A stretch of 64,000 nt of DNA from Kitasatospora sp. MMS16-BH015 (GTDB lineage Bacteria > Actinomycetota > Actinomycetes > Streptomycetales > Streptomycetaceae), in the NCBI RefSeq assembly GCF_002943525.1, contig NZ_CP025394.1:3534001-3598000 (forward strand). The letters are read 5' to 3'. The notes below the pieces were generated by a model that was not told the DNA's origin, searched no databases, and saw only the letters and a program-made list of their open reading frames with translations. A program made the position numbers and the translations under genes. This document shows, in pieces, positions 36,044 through 45,505 of the stretch (the first letter of the stretch is position 1; the number at the start of each line of letters is the position of its first letter).

Positions 36044-37189
36044 TCAGGACTCCAGCAGCGCGAAGAGCTCCTCCCAACGGGCCGTCACGTGCTCGGGCGA
36101 GTACCGCCCGATCGCCTGCCGGGCCCGTTCGCCCATCGCCTCGCGCAGTTCCTGGTCGTCCATCAGCCGGCCGAGCCGCTGGGCCAGCACCGAGGTGTTG
36201 CCGGTCGGGGCGAGCAGGCCGTCCTCGCCGTCCCGGATGATCTCGTGCACGCCCGGGGCGCAGTCGAAGGCCACGCAGGGCACGCCGCAGGCCATCGCCT
36301 CCATCAGCGACAGCGGGAAGCCCTCGCCCCGCGAGGAGAGCGCGAACATCGCCGCCCCCGCCAGGGCGCCCGGCACGTCGTCGGTGCGGCCGGCGAACTC
36401 CACCGACTCGTCCAGGCCGAGCGCCGTGCACTGCGCCTTGAGCGCCGCCTCCTCCTCGCCGAGGCCGAAGATCCGCAGCCGCCAGCCGGGCCGTCGGTCC
36501 ACCGCCGTGGCCCAGGCCTCGAGGAGCAGGTCGTAGCCCTTCTCCTGGGCCAGCCGGCCGATGCTGACCACCACCCGTTCGGCCGGTTCGGCAGCGGCGG
36601 GCCGGACGTCGAAGGGCAGCGGGTTGGGGATGCCGCAGGTGGAGTTCATGCCCTCGCGGATCCAGGCGTCGGCGTCCTCGTCGGTGAGCACCACCAACCG
36701 GTCCACGTCGGCGTAGTGCCGCTTGACCCGGCCGAAGCGGGAGGAGGCCTTGCAGGTCTCGAAGGACTCGTGGCTCATCCCGATCACCTGGAGCCCCTTG
36801 AGGTCGGCCCGGGCCACCCACTCCATCGCCCAGACCTGGGTGACGATCACCACCGCCCCCGGCCCGGCGGCCCGGAACATCGCGCTCATCCGCTCCGCAG
36901 CGGCCCGCACCCCCGCTGCCCGCTCCGCCTCGCGGCGGCGGGCCCGGGCGTCCAGGCGCTGCCAGGGCAGCTTGGGCGCCCAGGCCGGCGCCGGGTGCTC
37001 GGCGTAGAGGGTGGTCATCCCGTACGGGAGGTCGTCACCGAAGTCCTGGTGCAGCACCGCCGGGGTGATCCCGATCAGCTGCACCCGGTGCCCGCGCCCG
37101 GTGAGCAGCCCGGCCATCCGGTGCGACCAGCTGGAGACCCCGCCCAGCTCGTCCACGCTGTTGCTGACGATGAAGATGTCGCGGCTCAT
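36044..37189 (-). CDS. Glycosyltransferase family 4
   Basis: A 381-residue GT-B enzyme. The N-terminal domain has SNSVDELGGVSSWSHRMAGL for the acceptor side; the C-terminal domain has VVVSIGRLAQEKGYDLLLEA, RTDDVPGALAGAAMFALSSR and the EGFPLSLMEAMACGVPCVAF block with the E-x7-E donor motif. It transfers an activated sugar in wall-polymer or exopolysaccharide synthesis; the sugar cannot be read from sequence. ATG overlaps the TagF-type gene stop by 4 nt (ATGA), so the two form an operon. Confidence 0.88.
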   Translation of the reverse strand: MSRDIFIVSNSVDELGGVSSWSHRMAGLLTGRGHRVQLIGITPAVLHQDFGDDLPYGMTTLYAEHPAPAWAPKLPWQRLDARARRREAERAAGVRAAAERMSAMFRAAGPGAVVIVTQVWAMEWVARADLKGLQVIGMSHESFETCKASSRFGRVKRHYADVDRLVVLTDEDADAWIREGMNSTCGIPNPLPFDVRPAAAEPAERVVVSIGRLAQEKGYDLLLEAWATAVDRRPGWRLRIFGLGEEEAALKAQCTALGLDESVEFAGRTDDVPGALAGAAMFALSSRGEGFPLSLMEAMACGVPCVAFDCAPGVHEIIRDGEDGLLAPTGNTSVLAQRLGRLMDDQELREAMGERARQAIGRYSPEHVTARWEELFALLES

Positions 37190-40077
37190 CGGCCCTCCTC
37201 CGTCCTGCCGGTGCGCGGGAACATCAGGTCGGCGATCCGGGCCGCCGCGTCCCCCCGGTCGTACTCGCCGTACTCGGCGACGAACCGCCGCCGCTCCTCC
37301 GCGTACTCCTTTTCCACCGCGTCCAGCTCCTCCAGCGCCTCGAAGAGCCGCTCGGCGTCCCGCAGCACCGGGCCCGGGGCCTCGCGCAGCAGGTCGAAGT
37401 AGGTGCCGCGGGTGGATTCGGCGTACTCCTCCCAGTCATAGGCGAAGAAGAGCATCGGCCGGTCGAGCAGGGCGTAGTCGAACATCAGGGAGGAGTAGTC
37501 CGTGATCAGCGCGTCGGAGAGCAGGTAGAGCGGGGTGACCTCCTGGACCTGCGAGACGTCGATCACCCGGCCGCGCACCGAGGGCGGCAGCACCACCTTG
37601 TCGAGGTAGTGGCAGCGCACCAGCAGGGTCAGCCGGTCGCCGAAGCGCTCGGCGAACCGCTCCACGTCGAAGGGCAACTCGAACGGGCGGGCCACCCCGG
37701 CGCCGTCCGAGCGGAAGGTGGGGGCGTAGAGCACCACCGGGCGGGAGAGGTCGATGCCCAGCTCCCCCGCGAGCTGACGGTCCTTCGCCGCGCCCTCGCG
37801 CACCAGCGCGTCGTTGCGCGGGTAGCCGGTGCGCAGCAGCTGCCGCTCGGTGATCCGGTAGGCCGGGGCGAGGGTGCGCACGTCGTGCTCGGAGCGGACC
37901 ACGAAGTGGTCGAAGCGGTCCAGGCCGGCCTGGTACTCGGCCTGGCGGGCCGGGCTCTGGCGCTTGAGCGAGGCCAGGTCGTAGCCCATCTTCTTGAGCG
38001 CCGAGCCGTGCCAGGTCTGGATATAGGTGGTCTCGGGCCGCTTGCGCAGCCGGTACGGGTACCCCTGGTTGTCCACCCAGTACTCGGCCTGGGCCAGCGC
38101 CCGCAGGTACTCCCAGGACCAGCGGCGGACCAGCTTGGCCCCCGAGGGGAAGCCCTCGGCGCTGCGCGCGTAGGACCAGACGGCCGTCATCGGCGCACCG
38201 CGCCGCGCCAGCTCCTCGTACACCGCGCGCGGGTTGTCGCTGTACTGCTTGCCCTGGTGGCTCTCGAAGACCACCTGGCCCTTGACCACCGGCAGCTTCT
38301 GCAGCACCTGGTGGTAGACCTTGAGCTTGGTGTCCCCGTCGGCGAGCTTGCGCTTGAGCTTGAGGCCGCCGCGCACCGTGCGGCGGGCCCGTTCGGCGGC
38401 GGCGTTGGCCAGCGCGCCGGCCTCGCCGCGCACCGCCCGGTCGAGCAGGTCGGTGGCCCGGCGGGCCGGGGCCGATTCGGCGGCGAGCTCGAAGGTCAGG
38501 TGGTCGCGGTCGGAGCGCTCGGGCCGCAGCCGGTCGCCGGTGAGCCTGGTCAGCCGGGGCCGCACCCGGGAGGCCTCGGCCCCGGCCAGGTCGTAGCTGC
38601 CGACGGTGATCCGGCTGACGGTCCGTTCGCCGTCGACGGTGAGCACCAGCCGCACGTCCCAGACCCCGTCCACCACGCCGAGCGGGCGCAGCCGCTTGGC
38701 CAGGTCGGCCCGGCCGCGCCAGTGGATGCCCTCGCCCTCGTGCCGCACCTCGGCCACCGGGAAGGCGAAGGTCTGCAGCCCGCCCCGGCGGGCGGTGAAC
38801 TCCAGCCTGGCCGCGAGCCTGGCCCCGGCCGGGATCCGTCCGAGCGGGTTGACCACCCGTCCGGCCAGCTCCACCCCGTACGGGCCGAGCGCGTACCGGG
38901 TCAGCTGGTTGCGCAGGAAGAGGGTGCCGAGCGGCGCCGCGTGGTAGCCGGCCTCGGTCACGTCGAGCACCCGGCGGCCCTCGGGGTCGTCCAGGTGACG
39001 GCCCGTCCAGTAGACCCGGCCGTCCCGCTCGGCCAGCGGGCTGGAGAGCTTGTCCCGGTTGATCAGGGTGTCGATCGCGGGCAGCAGCTCGGCCCAGTCG
39101 TCCCGGGCGAGCAGGTACGCGCAGATCCGCTGGATGGCCGGGGTCTCGGCCACCGCCTCCGGGTCGAGCCCAGCCAGGTAGGCCCGGGCGTGCTCGGCGA
39201 ACTCCGCCCGGAAGCTCTCCGGGAGGAACGGCAGGTCGCGCAGGTGCAGCACCAGGTCGTGCTTGAGGAACTTCACGTCCTTGCGGTACTTGAGCTCGAC
39301 CATGCCCCGGTCGGCCAGCATCGCGTCGATCCGGCGGTGGATCTCCAGCCGGTCGGTGAAGTTGCGGATCTCGTGCCGCCGGTTGGAGAGCGAACGCTCA
39401 CTGCCCTTGGCCGGGGCGGCCACGTCCCACCAGTAGACCCGGTTGGGGATCAGCGTGATCCGCTCGGCGGCCAGGTACGCCTGGGCCGAGAAGAGCAGGT
39501 CCTCGTAGAGGATCCCGACCGGGAACTCCAGGCCGGCCCGGAGCAGGAACTCCCGGCGGTACGCCTTGTTGGTCGAGAGGGTGTCCCAGACCAGCAGGTC
39601 GGGCAGCTCGGTGATCGAGTCCAGGGTGCGGGTGCGCCGGTAGATCCACGGGTACCAGGCGTCGGTCTTGCCGTGCCGGCTGCCCAGGAAGCGGCGCACG
39701 CTCAGCCCCGAGACCAGCTCGGCCCCGGTGCGCTCGCCCGCCTCGTAGAGGTTGCGGCAGGCGTGCGGGTCGAGCTCGTCGTCGCTGTCCAGGAACATCA
39801 CGTACCGGCCGCGCGCCTCGGCCACACCCCGGTTGCGCGGCGCGCCGCACCCACCGCTGTTCTCCGCCAGCCGGAAGGCCCGCACCCGGGCGTCCCCTTC
39901 AGCGAGCCGTTCGGCCACCGCGAAGCTGTCGTCCGTGCTGCGGTCGTCGACGATCAGCACCTCGACCCCGCGCAGCGACTGCGTCAGGGCGGAGCGGACG
40001 GCCCGGGGCAGCCGGACGGCGTCGTTGTAGACGATGACGACGACACTGACCAGCGGGTCCGGTTGGCTGGAGGGCAT
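37186..40077 (-). CDS. Bifunctional GT2 glycosyltransferase / CDP-glycerol glycerophosphotransferase (TagF-like)
   Basis: A 963-residue fusion. Residues 1-240 form a GT-A domain: VSVVVIVYNDAVRLPRAVRS, IVDDRSTDDS and FLDSDDELD (DxD). A middle region of about 300 residues has beta-rich segments found in related teichoic-acid enzymes. Residues 600-955 are a TagF/TagB-type transferase with FESHQGKQYSDNPRAVYEEL, IQTWHGSALKKMGYD, RTGYPRNDALV and TDYSSLMFDYALLDRPMLFF. It should add sugar and polyol-phosphate to a wall teichoic-like polymer at the inner membrane face. ATG 40077 follows AAGGAC by 6 nt. Confidence 0.88.
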   Translation of the reverse strand: MPSSQPDPLVSVVVIVYNDAVRLPRAVRSALTQSLRGVEVLIVDDRSTDDSFAVAERLAEGDARVRAFRLAENSGGCGAPRNRGVAEARGRYVMFLDSDDELDPHACRNLYEAGERTGAELVSGLSVRRFLGSRHGKTDAWYPWIYRRTRTLDSITELPDLLVWDTLSTNKAYRREFLLRAGLEFPVGILYEDLLFSAQAYLAAERITLIPNRVYWWDVAAPAKGSERSLSNRRHEIRNFTDRLEIHRRIDAMLADRGMVELKYRKDVKFLKHDLVLHLRDLPFLPESFRAEFAEHARAYLAGLDPEAVAETPAIQRICAYLLARDDWAELLPAIDTLINRDKLSSPLAERDGRVYWTGRHLDDPEGRRVLDVTEAGYHAAPLGTLFLRNQLTRYALGPYGVELAGRVVNPLGRIPAGARLAARLEFTARRGGLQTFAFPVAEVRHEGEGIHWRGRADLAKRLRPLGVVDGVWDVRLVLTVDGERTVSRITVGSYDLAGAEASRVRPRLTRLTGDRLRPERSDRDHLTFELAAESAPARRATDLLDRAVRGEAGALANAAAERARRTVRGGLKLKRKLADGDTKLKVYHQVLQKLPVVKGQVVFESHQGKQYSDNPRAVYEELARRGAPMTAVWSYARSAEGFPSGAKLVRRWSWEYLRALAQAEYWVDNQGYPYRLRKRPETTYIQTWHGSALKKMGYDLASLKRQSPARQAEYQAGLDRFDHFVVRSEHDVRTLAPAYRITERQLLRTGYPRNDALVREGAAKDRQLAGELGIDLSRPVVLYAPTFRSDGAGVARPFELPFDVERFAERFGDRLTLLVRCHYLDKVVLPPSVRGRVIDVSQVQEVTPLYLLSDALITDYSSLMFDYALLDRPMLFFAYDWEEYAESTRGTYFDLLREAPGPVLRDAERLFEALEELDAVEKEYAEERRRFVAEYGEYDRGDAAARIADLMFPRTGRTEEGR

Positions 40078-40151
40078 GCAACGGTCCTTGCTGTATGCGG
40101 GCAATTCCACTGATTCTGCCACTTTCGTGCAAGGCTGCGGCCCCACCTCCC

Positions 40152-40172
40152 AGGGGCGCGGGGAACGGCGCG
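40152..40172. repeat. Partial copy of the interspersed GGGGCGCGGGGAAC motif
   Basis: AGGGGCGCGGGGAACGGCGC plus one G is identical over 21 bp to 1366-1386. The inverted arm is missing; CCAGGGGCG follows at 40180. It lies in the 116-nt spacer between the two GT2-type genes. Confidence 0.6.
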
Positions 40173-40193
40173 GGCATCCCCAGGGGCGTGTAC

Positions 40194-41810
40194 TCAGCGC
40201 GCCAAGGCCCGCCGCAGCCTGGCCCTGACGACTTCCCACCCACCGCGGACGCCGTCGGCGACCCGAAGCCCCAGCTCCCCGTTGTTGGTCTCGTACGACT
40301 GCACGAGAGCGATCCGCGCCAGCGGCCGGTACACCACCGCGTGCTGCTTCCCCCCGCCCGGCCGCACCGCCGTCGTGGCCGCCGAGCCGTCGGCATAGCG
40401 CAGCGTCAGCCGCAGCGCCCAGGAGGTCATCTCGCCCACGTCGCGCAGCTCGAAGGCGTCCACCACCGCGCCGGCCGTCCAGCCGCCGGCCGGGTGGTCG
40501 GCCAGGGTGAGTGTGCGGCGGAGGGCGAACGGCGGGCCGACCCGGGTGCGGAGTTCGAGTTCGGCGCCGGTCGGGTGGGCGGCCGAGACCAGGCCGTACG
40601 GGTCGTGCAGGCGCAGCGTCAGTTCGGTGGCGCGGGCGAGCCGGGCGGTGCCGTCCACCGCGAGCGGCAGCCGGGCCGGGGGCAGCTTGGTGAGGCCGGT
40701 GAGCGGGACGCCCTCGGCGAGCAGCGGGGTGCCGTCCGGGTCGGCCAGGTAGGGCGGGGCGAGCCGGGCCGGGTTGGCGGCGAGCTCGCCGAGGCGGGCC
40801 AGCTCGGTGCCGCGGACGGGCTCGGGGCGGGCCAGCAGCAGCGCGGCCACCCAGCGCCCGGCGGGGGTGGCGGCGGCCAGCGCGGCGGGCTCGAAGGTCT
40901 CCAGGTGGGCCCGGGCCACGGGCCACCAGGCGGCCCGGTAGTCGGCGGGCTTGTGCCGCAGCTCACGGACGTACATCCGCAGGTCGTGGTCGACGAACTT
41001 GGTCTGCGCGGCGGTGGCCAGCCCGGGCTCGCCGGCCTCGGCGAGCAGTCGGACCACCTCGGCGTGCGCGTCCACCCGGTCCTGCCAGTTGCGGATCTCG
41101 TCCCGCCGCAGCGAGATCGACTGCCGCCCGGCCTCCCGCCGCACGTGCCAGAGGTAGACCGTCTCGCCGACCGCGACCAGCCGGGGCGAGGCCGCGTAGA
41201 GCCGGGCGGTGAAGGCGAAGTCCTCGTAGTGCACCGCGCCCTCGGCGAAGCGCACGCCGTGCCGCTCCAGGAAGGCCCGGTCGTAGAGCTTGTTGACGCA
41301 GAGGGTGTCGCGCAGGAAGGCCGGGTGCGAGCGGATGCCCTCGTAGCGCCGGGGCGGGGCGCCGACGGCCGGGAAGAGGTCGCGCTGCCAGGGGGTGTCG
41401 GTGCCGGCCGGCAGTTCGCGCCGGACGCAGACCCCGGCGACCACCTCGGCCCGCTCGGCCAGCGCCGTGGCCAGCAGGGTGCGGGCGGCCTCGGGGGCGA
41501 GCACGTCGTCACTGTCGAGCAGCATCACGTACGGGGTGCGGGCGGCGGCCAGGCCCTCGTTGCGCGGGGTGCCGCAGCCGCCGCTGTTCTCGGTGCGGGT
41601 GATCACCCGGACGCGGGATTCGGCGGCGGCCAACCGGGCGAGCCGGTCCGGGGTGGCGTCGGTGGAGGCGTCGTCGACCACGATGACCTCGGCCACACAG
41701 GGGCCCTGGTCGAGCGCCGAGCGCACCGCCTGCTCGATCAGCGCGGCGTCGTTGTACACGATCACCACCACGCTGACCTGCGGTGTTTCGCCGGGGCTCC
41801 TGCCGGTCAT
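40194..41810 (-). CDS. GT2 glycosyltransferase with C-terminal beta-rich domain
   Basis: A 538-residue protein. The N-terminal GT-A domain matches its neighbour: VSVVVIVYNDAALIEQAVRS, VVDDASTDATPDRL, ENSGGCGTPRNEGLAAARTP and LLDSDDVLAP. Residues 330-520 resemble the middle domain of the neighbouring fusion, but the TagF part is absent, so the pair looks like a duplication followed by loss or gain of the transferase. Likely role is glycosylation of wall polymers. ATG 41810; a 116-nt spacer separates it from the fusion gene. Confidence 0.85.
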   Translation of the reverse strand: MTGRSPGETPQVSVVVIVYNDAALIEQAVRSALDQGPCVAEVIVVDDASTDATPDRLARLAAAESRVRVITRTENSGGCGTPRNEGLAAARTPYVMLLDSDDVLAPEAARTLLATALAERAEVVAGVCVRRELPAGTDTPWQRDLFPAVGAPPRRYEGIRSHPAFLRDTLCVNKLYDRAFLERHGVRFAEGAVHYEDFAFTARLYAASPRLVAVGETVYLWHVRREAGRQSISLRRDEIRNWQDRVDAHAEVVRLLAEAGEPGLATAAQTKFVDHDLRMYVRELRHKPADYRAAWWPVARAHLETFEPAALAAATPAGRWVAALLLARPEPVRGTELARLGELAANPARLAPPYLADPDGTPLLAEGVPLTGLTKLPPARLPLAVDGTARLARATELTLRLHDPYGLVSAAHPTGAELELRTRVGPPFALRRTLTLADHPAGGWTAGAVVDAFELRDVGEMTSWALRLTLRYADGSAATTAVRPGGGKQHAVVYRPLARIALVQSYETNNGELGLRVADGVRGGWEVVRARLRRALAR

Positions 41811-42033
41811 CCGCGACTTCGCCCCTCATTCCGTGCGCCCTCATCGGGTGTGCGGCACGCCTGGAGGCCCCGCAAGCCGTCTGTGATCGTACCGGACGGT
41901 ACGCGCCGAGTGCCCGATTACCACCGTTCGCCCCGCCTGTCCGATTGTCCGGCCTTCACCCCACCTCGCCCCAGGGGTTCCCCGGTTCTCCCCCTGAACC
42001 CCCAGCTTTCTCCCCCCTTGCCCTCATCCGACC

Positions 42034-44295
42034 TCAGGAGGGCACGGCCGTGCCGTAGAACGCGTCCAGCGCGTAGACGCAGCGGTCCTTGCTGCCCACG
42101 AAGACCCGGCCGCCGACGGCCACCGGCGAGCCGGTGAGCTCGCCCTTGGTGCCCAGCTCCCAGCGGAGCCGACCGGTGGTCAGGTCCAGGGTGTGCAGCG
42201 AGTGGTCGCGGCTGCCCACGTGCACCAGGCCGTCGCCCACCGCCGGGGTGCCGACGATCTCGCCCCGGGCCCGGTAGCGCCAGCGCTCCCGGCCGGAGGT
42301 GGTGTCGAAGGCGTGCAGGGTGTCGCCCGCCGAGACCAGCGCGGTGCCCGCCGAGAGCACCACCGGCTCGGCGCCCTGCCGGCCGCCCGTCCGACCGCGC
42401 CAGCGGTCCCGTCCGGTGGCGGCGTCCAGGGCGTAGACGGTGCCGAGGTAGTCGGCCACGTAGACCGCCGCGCCGTCCAGCGCGGGCGGGGTGAAGAGCA
42501 CCACCGCCGCCTCGAACCGCCAGCGCTCGGCCCCGGTGGCCGCGTCCAGCGCGTGCACCCGGTGGCCCGCCGTGACGTACAGCACGCCGCCCTGCTCCAC
42601 CGGGCGCGAGGGCACGTCCCCGCCGACCGGGAAGGACCAGCGCAGCCCGCCGCCGCGCGGGTCCACGCAGCGCAGTCGGCCGCCGCCGTAGTAGTAGACC
42701 GCCCCGGCCACCAGGGCCGGGCCGGACTGCGGGTTCTCGTAGTCCTGCTGGGCGTCCTCGGCCCGCCAGAGCTCGGCGCCGCTGGCGGCCGAGCGCAGGT
42801 GCACCCCGCCGCCCCGGGTGCCGCAGCAGAGCACCCCGTCGGCGGCGTCCAGGGCGTAGACCCAGCCGTCCAGCGAGCTGCGCCAGCGCTCGGTGCCGTC
42901 GGCCACGTCCACGGTGTAGAGGTGCGGGCCGTCGGCGGCGTGCACCCGGCCGGCGTCCACGGCCAGCGCCCAGGCCACGTCCCGGGTCTTGTAGCGGCGC
43001 TGCCCGGAGCCGATGTCCAGGGCGTGCACCTCGAAGCTGGAGACGAAGAGGGTGCCGTCGGCGACCACCGGGGTGCCCCAGACGTCGTTGGACATCCGGA
43101 ACCGCCAGGGCCGCCAGCGGGCCGGCGGGGCCGCCCGGCGGACCCAGTCGGTGGCCGGCGGCGCCGCCGCCGTGCCGTCCGGGTGCTCGACGCGGGGGCC
43201 GGGCCCTATCCGGACGTCGCCGGGCAGCTGCACCTCCACCGCGCTCGGCTCGCTGCTCCGTCTGCTGCGCCCGGCCAGCTTCTCGGTGGCCGCGTCGGCG
43301 TCCAGCACGGCGCTCGGCTGCACCGGGCGGGGCTGCACCGGACGGGGCACCGGCGGCGGCCCGGCCGGGGGCGGCGGGGCGAGCGGACGCTGCGGGGGTA
43401 CGTTGCGCCGACCGCGCCGACGCTCGATCAGGTCGAGCGCGGCGGGCGGCAGCCAGTCGCCCGCGTCCCCGGCCGCGTCGTCCCGGGAGAAGAGGTGCGG
43501 GGCCAGCTCGGACTGGATCTGAGCCGGAGTCGGCCGGTGCTCGGGGGCCGGGCGCATGCAGGCCCGGACCAGGTCGACCAGGTCCACCGGCAGGCCGGAG
43601 AGGTCGGGCTGGTCGCGGAGCAGTTGGAAGACCGTCTCGACCGGGTTGGCCCCGTGGTACGGCGCGTGGCCGGTGGCGCAGAAGACGAGGAGCGAGCCCA
43701 GCGAGAACACGTCGCTGGCGCCGGTGACGCTGCGGCTGTCCCGGGCCTGCTCGGGCGACATGTAGGCGGGGGTGCCGACGGCCACGTTGGTCATGGTCAG
43801 CCGGGAGCTGGAGACCCCGGCGGCGATGCCGAAGTCGATCACCCGGGGGCCGTCCTCGACCACCAGCACGTTGGAGGGCTTGAGGTCACGGTGCACCAGA
43901 CCGGCGGCGTGGATGGACTGCAGCGCCTCGGCGATCCCGGCGATCAGCCAGCGGGCGGCGTCCACCGGCAGCGGGCCGCACTCGGTGACCAGGTCCTCCA
44001 GCGAGGGGGCCGGCACGTAGGCGGTGGCCAGCCAGGGCACCCGGGCGTCCGCGTCCGCGTCGACCACGGCGGCGGTGTAGAAGCCGCCGACCGTCTTGGC
44101 CGCGGCGATCTCCCGGGCGAAGCGCACCCGGAACAGCTCGTCCTCGGCCAGCTCCCCCCGCACCGTCTTGATCGCCACCCGGCGGCCGGAGGCCGACCTC
44201 GCCAGGTAGACCAGCCCCATCCCGCCCGCGCCGAGCCGCCCCAGCACCTCGAAGGGCCCGATCCTGCGCGGATCGTGCGCCGTCAGCTGGTCCAC
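42034..44295 (-). CDS. Ser/Thr protein kinase fused to a PQQ-type beta-propeller
   Basis: A 753-residue Hanks-type kinase. Residues 12-265 hold the kinase: [26 protein letters not shown] (ATP Lys), [21 protein letters not shown] and [11 protein letters not shown] Pro/Arg-rich linker (about 290-390) follows with no transmembrane helix. Residues 400-750 contain seven or eight propeller repeats with the pattern [15 protein letters not shown] and [15 protein letters not shown], as in PQQ-dependent proteins but probably used for protein binding. GTG 44295 follows GGGGAGG; a longer in-frame start is less kinase-like. It is probably cytosolic with an unknown signal. Confidence 0.9.
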   Translation of the reverse strand: MDQLTAHDPRRIGPFEVLGRLGAGGMGLVYLARSASGRRVAIKTVRGELAEDELFRVRFAREIAAAKTVGGFYTAAVVDADADARVPWLATAYVPAPSLEDLVTECGPLPVDAARWLIAGIAEALQSIHAAGLVHRDLKPSNVLVVEDGPRVIDFGIAAGVSSSRLTMTNVAVGTPAYMSPEQARDSRSVTGASDVFSLGSLLVFCATGHAPYHGANPVETVFQLLRDQPDLSGLPVDLVDLVRACMRPAPEHRPTPAQIQSELAPHLFSRDDAAGDAGDWLPPAALDLIERRRGRRNVPPQRPLAPPPPAGPPPVPRPVQPRPVQPSAVLDADAATEKLAGRSRRSSEPSAVEVQLPGDVRIGPGPRVEHPDGTAAAPPATDWVRRAAPPARWRPWRFRMSNDVWGTPVVADGTLFVSSFEVHALDIGSGQRRYKTRDVAWALAVDAGRVHAADGPHLYTVDVADGTERWRSSLDGWVYALDAADGVLCCGTRGGGVHLRSAASGAELWRAEDAQQDYENPQSGPALVAGAVYYYGGGRLRCVDPRGGGLRWSFPVGGDVPSRPVEQGGVLYVTAGHRVHALDAATGAERWRFEAAVVLFTPPALDGAAVYVADYLGTVYALDAATGRDRWRGRTGGRQGAEPVVLSAGTALVSAGDTLHAFDTTSGRERWRYRARGEIVGTPAVGDGLVHVGSRDHSLHTLDLTTGRLRWELGTKGELTGSPVAVGGRVFVGSKDRCVYALDAFYGTAVPS

Positions 44296-44713
44296 TCCGC
44301 TGCCACCTCCCCGTCGCCCCACCGCCCCGGACCGGACGGTCTGCCGGGCGGGTGCGCCACCCTCAGGCGGGTGGGCCGCCCCGATTCTCCAATGCCCGCC
44401 CCGCCGGAGCCAATCTCCCCCGCCGCCCGCGCTGTTTCTCCCCCGCCCCGGGCCCGAGTTCCGCCTCCGGCGGCAGGAAGGTGACAAGGACCCGGCCACC
44501 TGCGCGCTGCGGTCTGACGGTCACTCTGCGCGACCCGAGCCCCCCTCAGCCGACCCTTCGTCACGCTGTGGGTTCATCAGCACACGGGGGGGCTCCGAAA
44601 CCGGTTGTGGACGCGCCGTGAATATCCGGGCACACGCTCCCTTAGCACCCCCGGGCGGAGTAATAGTCGCATCACCGAATCGCGGCAAGATCGTGCCACG
44701 GTAAGCTGACGGC
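44296..44713. other. Divergent intergenic region (kinase / TetR)
   Basis: This 418-nt region has a GC-rich half next to the kinase and an A/T-richer half (about 44610-44710) next to the TetR gene. GTAAGCT at 44701 is a possible -10 only 6-12 nt before the TetR ATG, which would give a nearly leaderless mRNA; no matching -35 is clear. No small gene is supported. Confidence 0.4.
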
Positions 44714-45355
44714 ATGACAGGACAAGTTCGCACCGTCGACGGTCGCGTCGCCGGGCGACGCGGACAGGAGACGCGGCAGAAGCTGCTCGACTGCCTCCGC
44801 GAGATGCTCAGCACGTCGCCGTACCGGGACGTCAAGGTCATCGACGTCGCCCGTATGGCGGGTACCTCCCCCGCGACCTTCTACCAGTACTTCCCCGATG
44901 TCGAGGGCGCCGTCCTTGAGATCGCCGAGGAAATGGCCGAGGACAGCGGCGGGCTCAAAGAGCTCGTCGATGGAAAGTCCTGGGCGGGAAAGACCGGCTT
45001 CGCCACTTCGGAAGAACTGGTGGACGGATTCCTCGCCTTCTGGCGCAAGAACGACGCCATTCTCCGAGTGGTCACTCTCGGTGCGGCCGAAGGGGACAAG
45101 CGGTTCTTCAAGATCCGCATGAAGGTCCTCAACTCGGTCGTGGCCCCGCTCACCGAAGCGGTGCGGGGCAACCAGGGCAAGACCGACAAGACCGTGGAGC
45201 CGGCCGCCATCGCCGGTTCGCTGGTCTCGTTGCTGGCCTCCGCCGCCGAGCACTCGAAGGCGTTCACCTCCTGGGGCGTGAAGGTCAAGGACCTCAAGCC
45301 CAACCTGGCGCTCCAGGTCTACCTGGGTGTCACCGGAAAGAAGCCGCCCAAGTAA
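44714..45355 (+). CDS. TetR-family transcriptional regulator
   Basis: A 213-residue regulator. TRQKLLDCLREMLSTSPYRD then VKVIDVARMAGTSPATFYQY forms the TetR HTH (residues 20-65). The C-terminal ligand domain has the conserved ILRVVTLGAAEGDKRFF and Lys-rich tail. It differs from drug-efflux TetRs, and no transporter is adjacent. Codon use at the third position is slightly less GC-biased than the neighbours. Target unknown. Confidence 0.87.
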   Translation: MTGQVRTVDGRVAGRRGQETRQKLLDCLREMLSTSPYRDVKVIDVARMAGTSPATFYQYFPDVEGAVLEIAEEMAEDSGGLKELVDGKSWAGKTGFATSEELVDGFLAFWRKNDAILRVVTLGAAEGDKRFFKIRMKVLNSVVAPLTEAVRGNQGKTDKTVEPAAIAGSLVSLLASAAEHSKAFTSWGVKVKDLKPNLALQVYLGVTGKKPPK

Positions 45356-45421
45356 CCAGACCTCACCTGCCAAGCCCGCAGCGGCATCGGCCGTGCCTCG
45401 GGGGAGGTCCGCCGACGCCAC

Positions 45422-45451
45422 CAGCCAGTTGCGCCCACGCGCAACTGGCTG
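45422..45451. terminator. Bidirectional terminator between TetR and FabH-like genes
   Basis: A perfect 13-bp stem (45422-45434 with 45439-45451) with a 4-nt loop, followed on the plus side by GACTGCGTTT, lies between the two convergent genes. Confidence 0.8.
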
Positions 45452-45505
45452 ACTGCGTTTCCCCCGGGGAGGACTTCCCCCGCGGAGGCCCTTCCCCGCG
45501 GAGGA

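Noticed and set aside
36044..44295. Secondary-metabolite cluster
   Set aside because: Only wall-type glycosyltransferases and a kinase are present; there is no synthase core gene, and the FabH-like gene is isolated.
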